Both the position numbers and the translations under genes were made by a program. The notes beneath the pieces are model-generated. The model made no database searches. It worked only from the letters and a program-made list of their open reading frames with translations, and was not told the origin of the DNA. Source: PALSA-270 sp963770915 (lineage in GTDB: Bacteria; Acidobacteriota; Terriglobia; Terriglobales; Acidobacteriaceae). Taken from it: DNA of 64,000 nucleotides. Shown here in pieces: positions 17,094 through 26,346 of the stretch (positions are counted from its first letter, which is position 1; each line of letters starts with the position of its first letter). Location of the stretch: the NCBI GenBank assembly GCA_963770915.1, contig CAVYRG010000001.1, forward strand, positions 1,736,001-1,800,000. The letters run 5' to 3'.

Positions 17094-18541
17094 CTACCCC
17101 CGCGCGCGATTCTTAATCCAAACTGGCGTGCCCACGAAGCCGAAGGCCTTGCGAATCTGGTTCTCCAGAAATCGCGCGTAGGAAAAATGTAGCTTCACTT
17201 TGCGGTCGGTGAAGAGAACAAAGGTGGGCGGCGAGACCGATGCTTGGGTCATGTAGTAAATCTTCATCCGCCCGCTCATGGGAACCGAGGCGCGGTCGAA
17301 GTCGATATGCTTGAGGAAGCGGTTCATCTCTCCGGTGCCGATTCGCTTGCGCCTCTCGGCGGCGACCTGCTCAAGCGCGGGAAACAGCTTTTCAGTGCCC
17401 GCTCCGGTAGCGGCTGAGACAAATAGCACCGGTGCGTAGCTGAGGAACTTCAGCTCATGACGCAGACGCTCTTCGTACGCTTGACGGTCGGCGGGACGGC
17501 TGGCTAGCTTGCATCTTTGAGGATTTTGTCTGGCGCCCACTCGTTTCTTTTCCCGCGATAACTAAATCCCACTTGTTGACGACGATGATCACCGATCGCC
17601 CGCTTTCGTGGGCATAGCCGGCGATGGCAGCATCGAGCTGGCTCACTCCTTCGGTCGCGTCGATGACCAGCAGCGCAATGTCGGCGGCTTCCAGATGCTT
17701 GCGCGCCATGACCACGGAAAGCTTCTCCGCCATCTGGTGAGTCTTGCCCTTGCGGCGGATGCCGGCAGTGTCAATAAAGCGGAAGCGCTGACCGTCGCGC
17801 TCGACGATTTCGTCGACCGCGTCGCGTGTGGTGCCGGGGACAGGCGAAACGATGGCGCGGGCGGTGCCGGTGAGGCGATTGAGCAGAGTCGATTTGCCCA
17901 CGTTGGGATGGCCGATGATGGCGACTTTGACTTCCGTCGTTGGCGGTTGGTCGTCGGTCGTTGGCAGATCGACGTCGGCGGTGGGATGCTGCTGCTCGTG
18001 ATCGGGCAGCGCTTCCAGCACTGCGTCCAGCAGATCATCCAATCCGCGCCCATGCTCGGCTGAAATGGGAAATAGTTTGCGGATGCCGAGACGGTGGAAC
18101 TTCATCCGCCAGTGACGCTTGCTTGTCGGTGTCGACTTTGTTGACCGCCAGGAAAAGCGGCTTGCCGCCGCGGATCAATTGGCGGGCGAGTTCGAGATCG
18201 GGAGCGGCGAGTTCGGTGCGGCCATCCACAACCATGACGACCGCGTCAGCCTCGTTGAGCGCGACTTTGGCCTGGCGGAAGATTTCGGCCGGGATCAGGT
18301 CTTTGTCGTCGGGGAGAATGCCGCCGGTATCCACAATCCGCAGGCGGCGCCCGCGCCACTCGGCTTCGCCGTAAAGACGGTCGCGCGTGATGCCGGGCTC
18401 GTCGCCCACGATGGCGCGCCGCGCTCCCACCAGCCGGTTGAACAGCGTGGACTTACCGACGTTCGGCCGGCCGACGATGGCAACTGTCGGAAGCCCGGCG
18501 CTGGCGCCTTCGGACATCGAGTTGAACTTGAGTCGTGTCAT
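17094..18541 (-). pseudogene. der: GTPase Der, carrying two apparent frameshifts
   Basis: Der is the double-GTPase factor for 50S ribosomal subunit assembly. Three consecutive frames supply the complete protein: the first G domain (VAIVGRPNVGKSTLFNRLVG, VDTGG, NKVDTDK), the second (VAIIGHPNVGKSTLLNRL, DTAGIRRKGK, VVNKWDL) and the KH-like C-terminal domain ending PVWIKNRARG. The first break near 18100 is explained by one extra G (GATGAA-G-TTCCAC). The second lies in 17500-17560, just after NKWDLV. Between the G domains, LPTTDDQPPTTEV is encoded by a dispersed CGTTGG-type repeat. As der is essential in most bacteria, sequencing error is a strong alternative to true inactivation. Confidence 0.85.
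17935..17966 (+). repeat. CGTTGG-type repeat within the der linker
   Basis: The plus strand reads cgtcgttggcggttggtcg and onwards, matching the ACGACCAACGAC family in the rRNA region (52540, 54976, 55988, 56722). On the minus strand it encodes a Pro/Thr/Asp linker between the two G domains of Der. Confidence 0.6.
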
Positions 18542-18586
18542 GGGTTGGAGATCGCGTCACGGATCACTGCGGACTCTTCGAGTCCG

Positions 18587-18615
18587 CCGGACAGCCGCGG
18601 GCGGCTGTTCCGCAC
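18587..18615 (-). repeat. Palindromic repeat, GGACAGCCGC family (der-dinG gap)
   Basis: CCGGACAGCCGC and GCGGCTGTTCCG form an inverted repeat in the gap between divergent der and dinG. It resembles the first palindrome inside purL (9612). Confidence 0.6.
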
Positions 18616-18644
18616 TTGTTGTTCGCGGCTATTATAGAGACTGC

Positions 18645-20655
18645 GTGGCTCCCGCCCCTCAGCCGACGACGTTTCCTTCCCATCAGCGAGACATTTCTCT
18701 CTATCAGTTTTTTGCGCCGGGCGGCCTGCTTTCACGCACCCATCCCGCCTACGAATTCCGCCGCGGCCAGCTGCAGATGGCCCAGGCCGTGGAGCAAGCG
18801 CTCGCCGAGAAACGCCATCTCATTGTCGAAGCCGGCACCGGCACCGGGAAAACACTGGCCTATCTGGTGCCGGTGATTCGCTCCGGCAAGCGCGTGATCA
18901 TTTCCACCGGGACAAAAAACCTGCAAGAGCAATTGTTCCAAAAAGACATTCCCTTTTTGGAAAAGGCGCTTTTCCCCGACGGCGGGAGCAAGCTGAACGT
19001 CTGCTACATGAAGGGCCGCAGTAACTATTTGTGCCGCAAAAAACTTTACGACCTCACCGATCAACCGGTTCTAAGCGGGCTCGAGGAAGATCGAACATTA
19101 CCGCGCGATTGCCGCCTGGGAGAAGACCACGCAAACCGGCGACCGGGCCGAGCTGGCGTCCATCCCGGAGGCCAGCGCGCTATGGCACAAACTCGACGCC
19201 CGCGCCGATACCTGCCTCGGCCAGAAATGCAGCGCCTTTGAGAAATGCTTCATTACCGAAATGCGGCGCCGGGCGGCCGAAAGCGACATCATCATCGTTA
19301 ATCATCATTTGTTTTTCGCAGACCTCGGCATCAAGCAACAATCGGAATACGCGCCCGACGCCGGCATTCTGCCCGACGTCGGCGCGGTGATTTTCGACGA
19401 AGCGCACGAACTGGAAGACGTGGCAGGCAGTTATTTCGGAGTGTCCGTCAGCAATGGAAGGCTGGAAGAATTGTGCCGTGATGTTGAGGCCTCGCTGCAG
19501 CGCAGCCATCTGCTCTCGCCTTCGCTTTCCGGTGCGATCCAGAGCCTGCGGGAGCGGTCTTCGTTCTTCTTCGCATTGCTGCCGCCGGGCGAGGGACGGT
19601 TCGCCTTCGAAAACCGGCGCGATTTCCTGGAAGAGAACGGCGAAGAGTTCCTGGCATTGCAATCTGCTCTTACGCGGCTGGGCTCAGAGTTGGAGGGCTT
19701 GCCGTCGAAACCCGAGGAGGTCTTCAACTTTGCCCGCCGGGCGCAGGAACTGCAGGTACAACTGAAGTTCCTTCTGGAAGACGAAAATCGCAACACCGTG
19801 TTCTGGATTGAACGGCGGGGTTCCCGTGGCGCGGGCGCTCACGCCCGCGAAAGGCTGCATGTCTTCCTGCAGGCCACGCCGATCGACGTTGCTCCCATTC
19901 TGAAAGCTTGCCTCTTCGAGAAGCTGGAATGCGCAGTGCTGACCTCAGCCACTCTCGCCGTCGGCGGCAGGTTCGAATACATGCGAACGCGCCTCGGGCT
20001 CGATTACGCAAGGGAACTTGTGCTGCCATCTCATTTTGACTACGAGACGCAGGCTTTGTTCTATGTCCCTCCCGATTTGCCCGATCCACGCACGCCGCAA
20101 TTTGCCCCGAAAGCCGCCGAATGTATTCGGAAGATTCTGGAGATCACGCGCGGCCGCGCCTTCGTGCTGTTCACCAGTTACGCACAAATGAGAGAGATTC
20201 ATCAGCGCCTGCTCGGCGAGATCGAGTTCCCGGTACTGCTGCAAGGCGACGCGCCGAAGACCGCCCTGCTCGAAGAATTCCGCCTCACTCCCCACGCCGT
20301 GCTCTTCGCCACATCTTCTTTCTGGCAGGGAGTGGACGTGCAGGGCGAGCAGCTCAGCTGCGTGATTATCGACCGCTTGCCCTTTGCCGTACCCACGGAC
20401 CCGGTTGTCGCGGCGCGCGTGAAATCGATCGACGCCGAAGGCGGCAATGCTTTCTTCCAGTATCAGGTCCCTGCCGCCGTCATCACGTTGAAACAGGGCT
20501 TCGGCCGGTTGATTCGCTCGTTGCATGATCGCGGCCTGCTCGTCTTGCTCGACAACCGAATTCTGAAGAAGCAATACGGCAGAACATTTATCGAGAGCCT
20601 GCCCAACTACCGAAGAACTACGGATTTGCACGTGGTGGAAGAATTCTTCGGCTGA
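18645..20655 (+). pseudogene. dinG: DinG/Rad3-family ATP-dependent DNA helicase, one apparent frameshift
   Basis: This is an XPD/DinG superfamily 2 helicase used in repair and R-loop removal. From a GTG at 18645 it shows Walker A LIVEAGTGTGKTLAYLVPVI, GTKNLQEQLF, and the cysteine-containing stretch (YMKGRSNYLCRKK, CLGQKCSAFEKC) that would hold a 4Fe-4S cluster. The frame then slips by one extra G near 19089 (GAGGAA-G-ATCGAACAT) and continues VIFDEAHELEDVA (Walker B, DEAH), SATLAVGG and GFGRLIRS to 20655. A REP at 19826 adds SRGAGAHARE in frame. Apart from the slip the gene looks complete, so a sequence error is possible. Confidence 0.82.
19826..19849 (+). repeat. REP element in frame inside dinG
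   Basis: A GTGG head followed by CGCGGGCG, a loop and ACGCCCGCG. It matches the REP family of 1987 and encodes about eight residues (RGAGAHAR) within the helicase without breaking the frame. Confidence 0.75.
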
Positions 20656-20700
20656 GTTGTTCTCGCATACCGCTCCCGCCAGGAAAATGGCACATGATTC

Positions 20701-21093
20701 TCAAGCGAGCAGCTTCATTCCCGTGGTAACAGCCCTCCGATCAAACGTGAAGGTGTGCTTGCATGCAGCCGTATGTCCGCCCCGCTCGATCAGGCAGTCG
20801 GCAAAATCCGCGCCGCTCGCGCTGAACCTTCGCAGCGCCTGCACCACGATTTCCGCCCGCTCGACCACCAGTTCCTTGCTTTGCAACAGCGTTCGCAAAA
20901 CCTGCTCAATTTCGGTCTTCTTAAAGCGGTAGGAAATTTCCAATACCCAGACCAGCTCCGCCACAACAACCACCGAAAGGAAACCAGGCTCTTTGGGGGA
21001 GAGTGAGTCTATCAATTTCACAGCCGCGGCCGTTTGCGTCGGGTCGTCGTGCGTGAGATAGCGGACGAGAACATTTGTATCCAAACCGATCAT
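20701..21093 (-). CDS. vapC: VapC-type PIN-domain toxin
   Basis: PIN-domain VapC toxins are magnesium-dependent ribonucleases that cleave tRNA or rRNA when released from their antitoxin. The 130-residue protein has the first acidic residue in MIGLDTNVLVRYLTHDD, a central Glu in VVVVAELVWVLE, ASGADFADCLI with the third acidic set, and FTFDRRA with the last Asp. It overlaps the antitoxin gene by four bases (ATGA-type), so translation is coupled. The target cannot be read from the sequence. Confidence 0.9.
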   Translation of the reverse strand: MIGLDTNVLVRYLTHDDPTQTAAAVKLIDSLSPKEPGFLSVVVVAELVWVLEISYRFKKTEIEQVLRTLLQSKELVVERAEIVVQALRRFSASGADFADCLIERGGHTAACKHTFTFDRRAVTTGMKLLA

Positions 21094-21386
21094 CGAGCCC
21101 CGGACGCCCGCTTGGCAATCGCCGAATTCATCGCTTCAATCGTCACCGGCTTGCTTCGCCTGCCGCGAAACATCCCCTTCAATTCCTTGACTGACTTGGT
21201 TGCAGCCATGATCGAAAACTCGCCCTTTTCCGTTTCTACGAACTCGACGCGGTCGCCCGCATCAATCCCCATGGCTGTTCGCACGCGCTTGGGTATGGTG
21301 ATCTGCCCCTTCGAAGTCACAGTTGCAGTAGCCAAAGGTTCCGATCCTTTCCTGTCGGATGATTCCTTACTTATTGTCCTTACCAT
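21090..21386 (-). CDS. vapB: VapB-type AbrB/MazE-fold antitoxin
   Basis: This is the cognate antitoxin: a swapped-hairpin AbrB-like DNA-binding N-terminus (ATVTSKGQITIPKRVRTAMG, then GDRVEFVETEKGEFSI) and a C-terminal tail that would block VapC. The start MVRTISKESSDRKGSEPLA at 21386 is chosen because inverted repeats overlap it and upstream codons look non-coding; a shorter start nearer ATATVTSKG is possible. Such antitoxins repress their own operon together with the toxin. Confidence 0.88.
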   Translation of the reverse strand: MVRTISKESSDRKGSEPLATATVTSKGQITIPKRVRTAMGIDAGDRVEFVETEKGEFSIMAATKSVKELKGMFRGRRSKPVTIEAMNSAIAKRASGAR

Positions 21387-21398
21387 ATTGTAAGGAAT
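21362..21398 (-). promoter_or_regulatory. Likely VapBC operator (inverted and direct TCCTTAC half-sites)
   Basis: ATTCCTTAC (21362-21370) and GTAAGGAAT (21390-21398) form an inverted repeat, with a third TCCTTAC at 21377-21383. The set overlaps the antitoxin start codon, where autoregulatory VapBC complexes typically bind. Confidence 0.5.
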
Positions 21399-21560
21399 AC
21401 TGGGTCTGCTGTCACCTATATTTTGGGACGGACCGCCGCAGCGCAAGGACACTCAATCGAAAACGACGCCTCGGGCGGAACCTGCTGAACGCACACCCGG
21501 GATACAATGAACCAAGAAGCGGGTTCGTGCAAAATAAACTTTCGGAGCCGTAGGTCGTCC

Positions 21561-21941
21561 ATGTTTGAAGTCACCGTCGAAGACACGTTTGCCGCAGGTC
21601 ATTACCTGCGAAACTATAAGGGCAAGTGCGAGAAGCCGCACGGCCACAACTACAAGGTCCGGGTGACCCTCGCCGGCCAGGACCTGGACAAGGCCGGCTT
21701 GCTGGTGGACTTCAAGGATCTCCGCGAGGTCATGAAGCAGGTAATCGCGCGCTTGGATCACCAGATGATGAATGAGATTGAACCATTCATCGAGCTGAAT
21801 CCCTCGGCGGAAAACCTCGCCAAGTATTTTTATGACGAGAGCAATTCCCGCCTGCAACGCGCCACCAACGGACGGGTGCGAATGAAAAGCGTGACCATCT
21901 TCGAAACCGACACTACGACCGCGACCTACTCGGAAGGATAG
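21561..21941 (+). CDS. queD: 6-carboxy-5,6,7,8-tetrahydropterin synthase QueD
   Basis: QueD turns 7,8-dihydroneopterin triphosphate into carboxytetrahydropterin in queuosine/7-deazaguanine synthesis. The start MFEVTVEDTFAAGHYL gives 126 residues, the usual length. The catalytic cysteine and zinc histidines lie in KCEKPHGHNYKVRV, with the first zinc His in FAAGHYL. Later LDHQMMNE and the Glu of VTIFETDT match the family. It is the first gene of a queD-queE-queC operon with 34- and 13-base gaps. No preQ1 riboswitch was recognised upstream. Confidence 0.95.
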   Translation: MFEVTVEDTFAAGHYLRNYKGKCEKPHGHNYKVRVTLAGQDLDKAGLLVDFKDLREVMKQVIARLDHQMMNEIEPFIELNPSAENLAKYFYDESNSRLQRATNGRVRMKSVTIFETDTTTATYSEG

Positions 21942-21975
21942 GCAGCTTTGGCGTTATGCTGAAACGCCGCCGCTC

Positions 21976-22659
21976 ATGCAAATCACGGAAATCTATAAGT
22001 CGATCCAGGGAGAGTCCAGCTACGCCGGGATGCCCTGCATTTTCGTGCGGCTCACCGGCTGTAACCTGCGTTGTTCCTGGTGCGATAGTGAGTACACTTT
22101 TACCGGCGGCCGCCGCATGACCATCGAAGAAGTTATGGAGAACATCGATCAGCTCTCGCCGGGGCGAGGTCTGATTGAAATCACGGGCGGCGAGCCGATG
22201 TTGCAGGAACGGGAGCTAGTGCCGCTGATGCAGCGCCTGCTGGATGAGGGCTTCACCGTCCTGCTCGAAACCAGCGGCGAGCGTCCGCTGGCGCAGGTGC
22301 CGGGCGGCGTGATTAAAATTGTCGACGTGAAGTGCCCAAACTCCGGAGAAGCCAACAGGTTTCGACTCGAAAATCTTGCCACCCTGACGCCGCGGGACGA
22401 AGTGAAATTTGTTCTGAGCGACCGCGAGGATTATGACTTCGCCCGCGAGTTTGTCGCCCGTCACGATCTGGGCGGGAGGGTGAACGCGGTACTATTCTCC
22501 CCAGCATTTGAAAAAGGCGCCCGCGGAACCCGCGACGCTTCTCACTGCCTGCTCGACCCGCGCGAACTTGCCGAGTGGATGATCAAGGACGGCGTCGCCG
22601 CTCGTCTGAGTCTGCAGCTTCACAAGTTCATCTGGGATCCCGCGATGAAGGGAGTGTAG
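21976..22659 (+). CDS. queE: 7-carboxy-7-deazaguanine synthase QueE
   Basis: QueE is the radical-SAM enzyme that contracts carboxytetrahydropterin to 7-carboxy-7-deazaguanine. The 227-residue protein has SIQGESSYAGMPCIFVRLTG and the cluster motif CNLRCSWC (C-x3-C-x2-C), followed by the SAM-binding EITGGEPMLQ. LLETSGERPL and DVKCPNSGE are also typical of the family. It lies between queD and queC on the same strand. Confidence 0.96.
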   Translation: MQITEIYKSIQGESSYAGMPCIFVRLTGCNLRCSWCDSEYTFTGGRRMTIEEVMENIDQLSPGRGLIEITGGEPMLQERELVPLMQRLLDEGFTVLLETSGERPLAQVPGGVIKIVDVKCPNSGEANRFRLENLATLTPRDEVKFVLSDREDYDFAREFVARHDLGGRVNAVLFSPAFEKGARGTRDASHCLLDPRELAEWMIKDGVAARLSLQLHKFIWDPAMKGV

Positions 22660-22672
22660 GAAGGCTCCAATC

Positions 22673-23368
22673 ATGGAATCCGGCGAAACCAAATCCCGCG
22701 CCGTCGTGCTCCTCAGCGGAGGCATGGATTCCTGTGTATGCGCGGCTCTGGCCGTTCGCGACCATGACGTCGCCGCGTTGCACATCAGCTACGGCCAACG
22801 CACCGAGGAGCGCGAGCGCCGCTCCTTTGCCGCCATCTGCGACCGGCTCGGCATCCATGACCGCCTGGTCGTGCGCAATGAAGCTTTGCGCGCAATCGGC
22901 GGCTCAGCGCTCACCGACACAAATATCCCCGTGCCGGAATCGCCCGCGATCGGGCGCGACATTCCCGTAACCTATGTGCCTTTTCGTAACGCCCACTTCC
23001 TGGCCGTTGCGGTGAGCTGGGCGGAAGTGCTGGGCGCCGGAAAAATCTACATCGGCGCCGTGGAGCAGGACAGTTCCGGATATCCCGACTGCCGCCCTGC
23101 CTACTATGAGGCGTTCAATCGCGTGGTCAAGGCCGGGACCAAAGAAGGAAGGATTGAAATCGTCACGCCTCTGATCGCCCTGCACAAATCTGATATTGTG
23201 CGGCTCGGTCTTGAATTGGGCGCGCCCTTCGATTTAACGTGGTCGTGCTACAGCCGCGCGGATCGCGCCTGCGGAGTGTGCGATAGCTGTGTCTTACGCT
23301 TGCGGGCGTTTCAACAGGCCGGGGCAAGCGATCCGATTTCCTATGTACCCGTTGCACGGCGAGCATAA
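22673..23368 (+). CDS. queC: 7-cyano-7-deazaguanine synthase QueC
   Basis: QueC makes preQ0 from 7-carboxy-7-deazaguanine, ATP and ammonia. It has the PP-loop VVLLSGGMDSCVCAALA at the N-terminus, VPFRNAHFLAVAVSWAE in the middle and a four-cysteine zinc site (CYSRADRACGVCDSC) near residue 198. The 231-residue length is normal. It closes the que operon. No queF is in the window, so preQ0 reduction to preQ1 must be encoded elsewhere if queuosine is the product. Confidence 0.96.
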   Translation: MESGETKSRAVVLLSGGMDSCVCAALAVRDHDVAALHISYGQRTEERERRSFAAICDRLGIHDRLVVRNEALRAIGGSALTDTNIPVPESPAIGRDIPVTYVPFRNAHFLAVAVSWAEVLGAGKIYIGAVEQDSSGYPDCRPAYYEAFNRVVKAGTKEGRIEIVTPLIALHKSDIVRLGLELGAPFDLTWSCYSRADRACGVCDSCVLRLRAFQQAGASDPISYVPVARRA

Positions 23369-23470
23369 GCAGCCGTGAGTGCGACGGGGCAGTGGGCTAA
23401 ACGCAGGAGGTTTGAAGCGAGGGTCTTACCAATCCGCATTCAAAGTAGGTTCTTGAGCCGGGAGGCTGAA

Positions 23471-24610
23471 ATGAAACAACATCTGGTGAAGATCGCATTG
23501 ATTGTGCTGGTGGCGGCGTGCTGCGCGCCTGCCGCATTTGCTCAGATGGGCTCCGTAAGGGGGGTGTGCACAGACCTAGACGGAAAACCAATCGCTGGCG
23601 CTACGGTTGTGTATACCAGCCTGGATAATGGCCGCAAGTACACGCTGAAGACTAACAATAAGGGCGAATATTTTTCTCTCGGGCTTCAACTCGGAAAATA
23701 CCGGGTAACTCTCACTAAAGATTCGAAACAACTGGACCAAGTCAACAATTTCACGCTCGGATCTGACGAGAATGAACTGAATTTCGACTTAAAGAAATCG
23801 CAAGTCCAGGCGGCCGCACAGCAGGGCATCTCGCCGGAGCAGTTAAAGAAGATGCAGGAGCAGCAAGAGAAGCAGAGCAAGGAAAACAAAGTCATCGGTC
23901 AGCTGAATGAAAAACTGGCAGCGGCCAGCGATGCCATGAAGGCCAAAGACTACGAAAGCGCGATAAACGTTTTGACCGAGGCCACCGCGATGGACGCCAC
24001 CCGCGGTTTGGTCTGGTTCCGGCTGGCCGAAGCGTATCGCGCCTCGGCCGACACCCAGAGCGATCCCGCGGAAAAGGCGAAACGGCTGGACAAGGCGATC
24101 ACCGACTACCACAAGGCCATCGACGCAGCCGTGAAAGGCGAGCAAACGGGAATTCATACCACCCCCTCGGATTTGGGGGGCTTCTACAACAATCTGGGCG
24201 AAGTCTACGCTAGTATCGGAAAGATCGACGAGGCCGCGCAGGCATACAACCAAGCGGCGCAAGTCAATCCCGCTGGCGCAGGCCAGTACTATTTCAATCT
24301 AGGCGCGGTACTCACGAACGCGAATAAAACGAACGACGCCAACATGCGAAATGCCGCCGTGGGCGCGTTTGACAAAGCGATCGCGGCCGATCCTAATCAC
24401 GCGGATGCGTATTACTGGAAGGCGACCAACCTCATGGGCGCGGCCACCCTGCAGGGCGACAAGATGGTCGCTCCCCCGGGGACTTCAGAGGCATTCAACA
24501 AATACTTAGAGTTGCAGCCCAACGGAGCGCATGCCGAAGAAGCCAAGGCCATGCTGGCCAGCATCGGAGCCAAGGTGGAAACTTCCTATGGCAAGGGCAA
24601 GAAGAAATAG
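23471..24610 (+). CDS. Secreted protein with carboxypeptidase-regulatory-like and TPR domains
   Basis: The start MKQHLVKIALIVLVAACCAP at 23471 begins a signal peptide cleaved near AFAQ. The next part (GSVRGVCTDLDGKPIAGATV to about residue 100) is a carboxypeptidase-regulatory-like beta sandwich, a domain abundant in secreted acidobacterial proteins. A Lys/Gln/Glu-rich helical linker (about 110-140) leads to several tetratricopeptide-like repeats (about 140-375), for example FNNLGEVYASIGKIDEAAQA and YYFNLGAVLTNANKTND. It probably acts as an extracytoplasmic scaffold; the partner is unknown. A strong terminator follows. Confidence 0.8.
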   Translation: MKQHLVKIALIVLVAACCAPAAFAQMGSVRGVCTDLDGKPIAGATVVYTSLDNGRKYTLKTNNKGEYFSLGLQLGKYRVTLTKDSKQLDQVNNFTLGSDENELNFDLKKSQVQAAAQQGISPEQLKKMQEQQEKQSKENKVIGQLNEKLAAASDAMKAKDYESAINVLTEATAMDATRGLVWFRLAEAYRASADTQSDPAEKAKRLDKAITDYHKAIDAAVKGEQTGIHTTPSDLGGFYNNLGEVYASIGKIDEAAQAYNQAAQVNPAGAGQYYFNLGAVLTNANKTNDANMRNAAVGAFDKAIAADPNHADAYYWKATNLMGAATLQGDKMVAPPGTSEAFNKYLELQPNGAHAEEAKAMLASIGAKVETSYGKGKKK

Positions 24611-24626
24611 TTCCGCACTGCCTCGC

Positions 24627-24652
24627 GGGCGGCCTTCGGGCCGCCTTTTTTA
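24627..24652 (+). terminator. Rho-independent terminator
   Basis: GGGCGGCC, loop TTC, GGGCCGCC followed by TTTTTT, 17 bases beyond the TPR gene's stop. Confidence 0.85.
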
Positions 24653-24862
24653 TTGATTGGGACGATCTCCTTTCGCGGCAACTGAAATCCGCCGGGAATG
24701 GAACACGTTACCAAAGGTCACATTCCCCCCTTGTTTCGTAGCGGCGTCCTGCCGTTTTTCGCTAGAGTAAAAACGCGCGTCGCGTAACTGCACCAAAAAC
24801 GGGTGAGTTGCGGAGATTCGCAACCCTCCCCACGGTCCGCGCCACATTCTTACGAGGAAAAA

Positions 24863-26005
24863 ATGGCTGCATCCGGCACAGCTCCGCTCTCGCTGACGCT
24901 CGGCCAAGCCTCCGGCTCGGGCGCAACGGATGCTCTTTTGGTCGCCATGCTCCGCTCCTCGGGCCATGTCAGCGATCTAGTCTTTTCGCCCGGTCGTCCG
25001 CCCCAGGTCGGCGTGCATGGGCAGCTCATAACCGTGCAGGCCGCTGGGCTGCGGCCGCTCACTCCTGACGACACTCGCCACATCGCTTCCGATCTCATCG
25101 GCAACAATAAGCAGGCGTTGACCATGCTGCGCGAGCAGGGCTCCTGCGATGTTTCCTACGGGCTGCCGGGAATGGCCCGTTTCCGCGTCAACATCTTCAT
25201 TCAGCGCGGCAGCTGCGCCGTAGTGATGCGCGTCATCCCAACCATCGTGCCGGACTTCGCCGCTCTGGGTCTTCCCAAGCAGCTTGAGGAGATCGTCGAG
25301 GTTCGCGATGGAATCGTGCTCGTGACCGGCCCGGGAGGTTCGGGGAAATCGTCGACCCTGGCCGCCTTGCTCGACCTGATCAACGAGCGGAAGACATGCC
25401 ACATCATTACCATCGAGGACCCAATCGAATTCCTGCACAACCACAAGCGCGCTACCGTCCACCAGCGCGAGTTGCACAGCGATACGCCGGGATTTGCCCA
25501 GGCTCTCCGCGCCGCTTTGCGGCAAGCTCCGCAGGTCATCCTGGTAGGCGAGATTCGCGACCGGGGAATCACAGAGATACTGCTGGAAGCGGCCGAAACC
25601 GGCCATCTCGTGCTTTCCAGCCTCAACACGGTCGACGCCGCCAAGACCGTAGAACGGCTGGTGAGCGCGTTTTCTTTCGCCGAGCAACAAGCGGTTCGCG
25701 CCCGTCTGGCAAAAACCCTTCGCTATGTCGTTTCCCAACGCCTCATTCCCCGCAAGGACGGCAGCGGACGCGTTGCGGTGGTTGAAATTCTCCGGTCGTG
25801 CCGCCGGGTCCGCGAATGCGTGGAGCACGGCGACACCCCCCAACAAACTCTGCTCCGCATTATGAAGGAGGGTGCCGCCGAGGGCATGCAGCACTTTGAT
25901 GGTGAGATCGAGAAGCTGGTGCGTAACTCGGTCGTCGACTTGGACACCGCTCTGCAGTATGCCACCGACCCGCTGGAACTAAAGCAAACCCTCGGCCGGG
26001 TGTAG
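24863..26005 (+). CDS. PilT/PilU-family type IV pilus retraction ATPase
   Basis: This secretion-type hexameric ATPase would power pilus retraction at the inner membrane. The start MAASGTAPLSLTLG follows a GAGG RBS. Motifs in order are the N-terminal PAS-like domain, Walker A VTGPGGSGKSSTLAALLDLI near residue 157, the Asp box IITIEDPIEFLH, Walker B VILVGEIRD and the His box TGHLVLSSLNTVDAAKTVER. The C-terminal AIRNLIRE motif typical of PilT is not seen, which favours a PilU-like or divergent member. No other pilus genes are adjacent. Confidence 0.85.
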   Translation: MAASGTAPLSLTLGQASGSGATDALLVAMLRSSGHVSDLVFSPGRPPQVGVHGQLITVQAAGLRPLTPDDTRHIASDLIGNNKQALTMLREQGSCDVSYGLPGMARFRVNIFIQRGSCAVVMRVIPTIVPDFAALGLPKQLEEIVEVRDGIVLVTGPGGSGKSSTLAALLDLINERKTCHIITIEDPIEFLHNHKRATVHQRELHSDTPGFAQALRAALRQAPQVILVGEIRDRGITEILLEAAETGHLVLSSLNTVDAAKTVERLVSAFSFAEQQAVRARLAKTLRYVVSQRLIPRKDGSGRVAVVEILRSCRRVRECVEHGDTPQQTLLRIMKEGAAEGMQHFDGEIEKLVRNSVVDLDTALQYATDPLELKQTLGRV

Positions 26006-26340
26006 TGAACCGCTGGGCTTCCAATCATTTTGAATTTGGAAAACTGGGTCTTGCAGCGAGCTGAGCTGGCGTTACTCGCTCTGCGGGTCCGCCTCGCACT
26101 GCAGCACTAAGGCCAATCGCGGAGAGAGATCGCAGAACCGCCCCGGCCTCGGCGCGGATGGTGCCCCCTGCCGAGAAGTCCCCGCATAAAGACCTACGAC
26201 GAAATCCAGTGCAGGAACCTCTTGCGCATCGACGCGGAGAGGATGATCAACCCATGGCGGGCAATTCGGCGCGTGCGGCTTGAGGAACTTACGCGGCAAA
26301 AATACTCTCACAGCAAAAAATTAAGAGTCCCGAAGTGATG
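26006..26340. other. Gene-poor stretch before the tandem repeat
   Basis: Between the PilT-like gene and the tandem repeat at 26347 I see no convincing gene. Short open frames on the minus strand (for example 26072-26311) lack family features and a good RBS. Confidence 0.4.
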
Positions 26341-26346
26341 TTGAGC

